8,399 bases of DNA from the NCBI GenBank assembly GCA_955652855.1, contig CATPCN010000223.1, positions 1 through 8,399 of the forward strand, given 5' to 3'. The position numbers and the translations under genes are program-made. This document shows, piece after piece, positions 6,812-8,399 of the stretch. The notes under the pieces are model-generated. The model did not search any database. It was not told the origin of the DNA and saw only the letters and a list, made by a program, of their open reading frames with translations. This stretch comes from an uncultured Chthoniobacterales bacterium. Its GTDB lineage: Bacteria; Verrucomicrobiota; Verrucomicrobiae; Chthoniobacterales; UBA10450. The stretch's first letter is position 1; the number at the start of each line of letters is the position of its first letter.

Positions 6812-8266
6812 TTGTCGATCTTAGCGGTTATCGAAACAATTGCGCAAAAATCGGCGGCTGAGTCGCACTTAGCCCGCCTGCTTGGTTTGTTCGACATCAC
6901 GATGATCGTGATGGGCGGGATCATCGGCTCAGGCATTTTCATCAATCCTTACGTCGTCGCGCAGCAAGTTCACTCCACTGCTTTGATTCTCAGCGCCTGG
7001 GCAGTCGGCGGTGTGATTGCGCTGGCCGGCGCCTTTATTTACGCGGAACTTTCTTCGCAAAGTTCAGTGAGCGGCGGCCAATACGTTTATCTGCGCGAAG
7101 CGTTCCATCCGTCGCTCGCATTCATTTACGGCTGGGCGTTGTTGCTCGTCATACAAACCGGCGGAATGGCCGCGGTCGCCGTTACATTTGCAAAATATCT
7201 CTTGGAACTCGGTGGCACGCAGGCAAACGACATTCGCGCGGCGTGGTTTGCTGCGGTCGCGCTCGCCCTGCTGACGGTCATCAATTGCTTCGGCGTGCGC
7301 GCCGGCAGCACAACGCAGAATCTTTTTATGATTCTGAAATTGATCGCGATTGCGGCGCTCGTTGCGTTCGGACTGACGCTGGCGCGCGCTCCGGAAAGCG
7401 CGAACGAAACACTCGCGCCGACTTTGAGATCGACATGGTGGAACTCGGCAACGGCTTTCGGCGCTGCGCTTATTCCGGTGCAATTCGCTTATGGCGGATG
7501 GCAAACGGCGTGTTTCGTCGCCGGGGAAGTGCGGGAGCCGCGAAGAAATCTTCCGCGCGGACTGTTGCTCGGCGTGTTGGGTGTGATTCTGGTTTATCTC
7601 TCTGTGAATTTTGTTTGCGTGCACACCTTGGGCCCGCTGGGTTTGGCGCAAACGAAAACGCCGGCGTCAGCGGTGATGCGTTTGGCGCTGGGTGAGAAGG
7701 GCGCGCGCTTCATTGCTGCCGGAATTGCTGTTTCCACTCTGGGGTTTCTGAGTCAGAGCATGCTGACCGCCCCGCGCGTTTACTTCGCCATGGCCGAGGA
7801 CGAACTATTTTTTAAAAGTCTGGCGAGATTGAATCGCGCGCGTGTGCCGGCACTCGCAATTATTTTGCAAGGTGCGTTGGCCATCCTCATCGCGCTCTGG
7901 GGCCGCTACGAACAGATTCTCAATTACGTCGTGTCGGTGGATGTAATTTTCTTCGCGCTCAGCGCAGCGTGTATCTTTGTCTTTCGACGGCGCGCACGAC
8001 GGCACATGAACGACGAGATCGATCCGCCAATCCGCCAGTCGGACGGACTCGTCCCGCGGCGAGTTGGACGGATTCGTCCCGCGGCGAACATGTTCCGCGT
8101 TCCGGGTCATCCGTTCACCACGCTCTTTTTCATTCTCGCGTGTTGCGCCGTGGTCTTCAGCACCGTTCATCGCTATCCGCATAACAGCTTAATCGGTTTG
8201 GGCATTATGCTCACCGGCTTGCCGGCTTATTTGTTTTGGAGAATGCGAAGAGCCGCGGTTTCTTAG
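6812..8266 (+). CDS. APC-superfamily amino acid permease (LAT-like)
   Basis: The gene encodes 484 residues with about 12 membrane helices: roughly 27-46, 57-79, 103-130, 142-162, 168-190, 212-235, 249-271, 297-318, 345-363, 370-391, 434-451 and 456-474. The TM1 signature MGGIIGSGIFINP, which carries the unwound substrate-binding segment of APC transporters, is intact. FAYGGWQTACFVAGEVREPRRNLPRG matches the TM6/loop signature of the LAT group, and PRVYFAMAEDELFF is the usual loop motif. It would import or exchange amino acids across the inner membrane; the substrate is not predictable. The start is a TTG at 6812. An in-frame TAA at 6797-6799 excludes a longer frame, and the first ATG (residue 31) would destroy TM1. 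The Shine-Dalgarno is weak. The linker between the last three helices (about 392-430) is unusually long and Arg-rich, and contains a DNA repeat. Confidence 0.9.
   Translation: MSILAVIETIAQKSAAESHLARLLGLFDITMIVMGGIIGSGIFINPYVVAQQVHSTALILSAWAVGGVIALAGAFIYAELSSQSSVSGGQYVYLREAFHPSLAFIYGWALLLVIQTGGMAAVAVTFAKYLLELGGTQANDIRAAWFAAVALALLTVINCFGVRAGSTTQNLFMILKLIAIAALVAFGLTLARAPESANETLAPTLRSTWWNSATAFGAALIPVQFAYGGWQTACFVAGEVREPRRNLPRGLLLGVLGVILVYLSVNFVCVHTLGPLGLAQTKTPASAVMRLALGEKGARFIAAGIAVSTLGFLSQSMLTAPRVYFAMAEDELFFKSLARLNRARVPALAIILQGALAILIALWGRYEQILNYVVSVDVIFFALSAACIFVFRRRARRHMNDEIDPPIRQSDGLVPRRVGRIRPAANMFRVPGHPFTTLFFILACCAVVFSTVHRYPHNSLIGLGIMLTGLPAYLFWRMRRAAVS
8041..8087. repeat. 22-bp direct repeat with internal palindrome inside the permease gene
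   Basis: Bases 8041-8062 and 8066-8087 are identical except for one base (C versus T at the ninth position). Each unit contains GGACG inverted as CGTCC, followed by CGCGGCGA. The period is 25 nt, which is not a multiple of three. The two copies are therefore translated in different frames, as SDGLVPRR and then GRIRPAAN. They fall in the cytoplasmic linker before the second-last helix. Just upstream, ATCCGCCA is repeated in tandem (8022-8037). Confidence 0.7.
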
Positions 8267-8272
8267 CTCCCG

Positions 8273-8399
8273 ATGACTAACAAGCAATCAACCTTCATGC
8301 ATTGGGCGAAGACGCGCCCGAAAGTGAAATACGATCTCGCGCTCAGCGGCATTCTTAATCTGCCTTTCGCCGAGCTTGGTGTGAAGCTCGACGATTTGG
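8273..8399 (+). CDS. Start of a downstream gene (partial), unidentified
   Basis: ATG at 8273 opens a frame that runs off the window: MTNKQSTFMHWAKTRPKVKY, then DLALSGILNLPFAELGVKLDDL. It begins 6 nt after the permease stop, so it is probably co-transcribed and perhaps translationally coupled. No clear Shine-Dalgarno precedes this ATG, nor the alternative in-frame ATG at 8297 (MHWAK). The HWAKxRPxxKYDLALSG stretch is faintly like the start of PLP-dependent aminotransferases that begin near a WAK motif. An aminotransferase beside an amino acid permease would make sense, but this is a weak guess from 42 residues. Confidence 0.6.
   Translation, partial: MTNKQSTFMHWAKTRPKVKYDLALSGILNLPFAELGVKLDDL

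Noticed and set aside
7064..7651. 195-codon open frame on the minus strand
   Set aside because: It lies antisense to the permease, with low-complexity Arg/Gln/Glu composition and no motif; a GC-driven shadow.
8050..8063. Similarity of the permease repeat (TCGTCCCGCGGCGAG) to the tRNA-Arg 3' end (TCGTCCCCGGCGAG), as a possible attachment site
   Set aside because: Only about 14 bases with an indel, no integrase in the window, and the match lies within a palindromic repeat; probably chance.

Overview
The window reads as a chromosomal segment of a Gram-negative bacterium. The reasons are an RND efflux pump (which needs an inner membrane, periplasm and outer membrane), Sec-type signal peptides, and a tRNA gene without an encoded CCA. 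Intergenic regions carry short palindromes and repeats, and three of the starts look like non-ATG or lack a good ribosome binding site. That style, with moderately high GC and a secreted Asp-box protein, would suit a soil Verrucomicrobiota or Acidobacteriota. This is an impression, since no marker gene here settles the phylum.

Layout, left to right. (1) 1-57 is the 3' end of a gene, probably the periplasmic adaptor of an RND pump. (2) 58-222 is a 165-nt gap filled by a palindromic element with perfect 20-bp inverted arms, flanked by a 10-bp direct repeat. (3) 223-3381 (+) is a complete HAE-1-type RND permease of 1052 residues. (4) 3577-5127 (+) is a secreted six-Asp-box (BNR) propeller protein with a clear Shine-Dalgarno. 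(5) 5128-5499 is a convergent intergenic region. It holds a strong terminator for the minus strand, another inverted repeat, a repeat fragment shared with region 2, and a coding-like remnant. (6) 5500-6657 (-) is a membrane-anchored SGNH-hydrolase-like protein. (7) 6662-6733 (-) is tRNA-Arg(CCT), only 4 nt upstream of the SGNH start. (8) 6741-6771 is a heptamer tandem repeat. (9) 6812-8266 (+) is an APC/LAT-type amino acid permease whose last cytoplasmic linker carries an out-of-phase palindromic DNA repeat. (10) 8273 to the end (+) is the start of a further gene, 6 nt downstream.

How the genes work together: the adaptor and pump would form a drug or metabolite efflux operon. No outer-membrane factor follows the pump, so that partner must lie upstream or elsewhere. 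The tRNA and SGNH gene are arranged as one leftward transcript ending at the 5294-5323 terminator. The permease and the last gene look like a rightward operon. No obvious single pathway links the blocks. I found no CRISPR array, phage gene or transposase. The most noteworthy signals are at DNA level: an apparent element insertion that separated adaptor from pump, and a similar short palindromic repeat tolerated inside the permease coding sequence.
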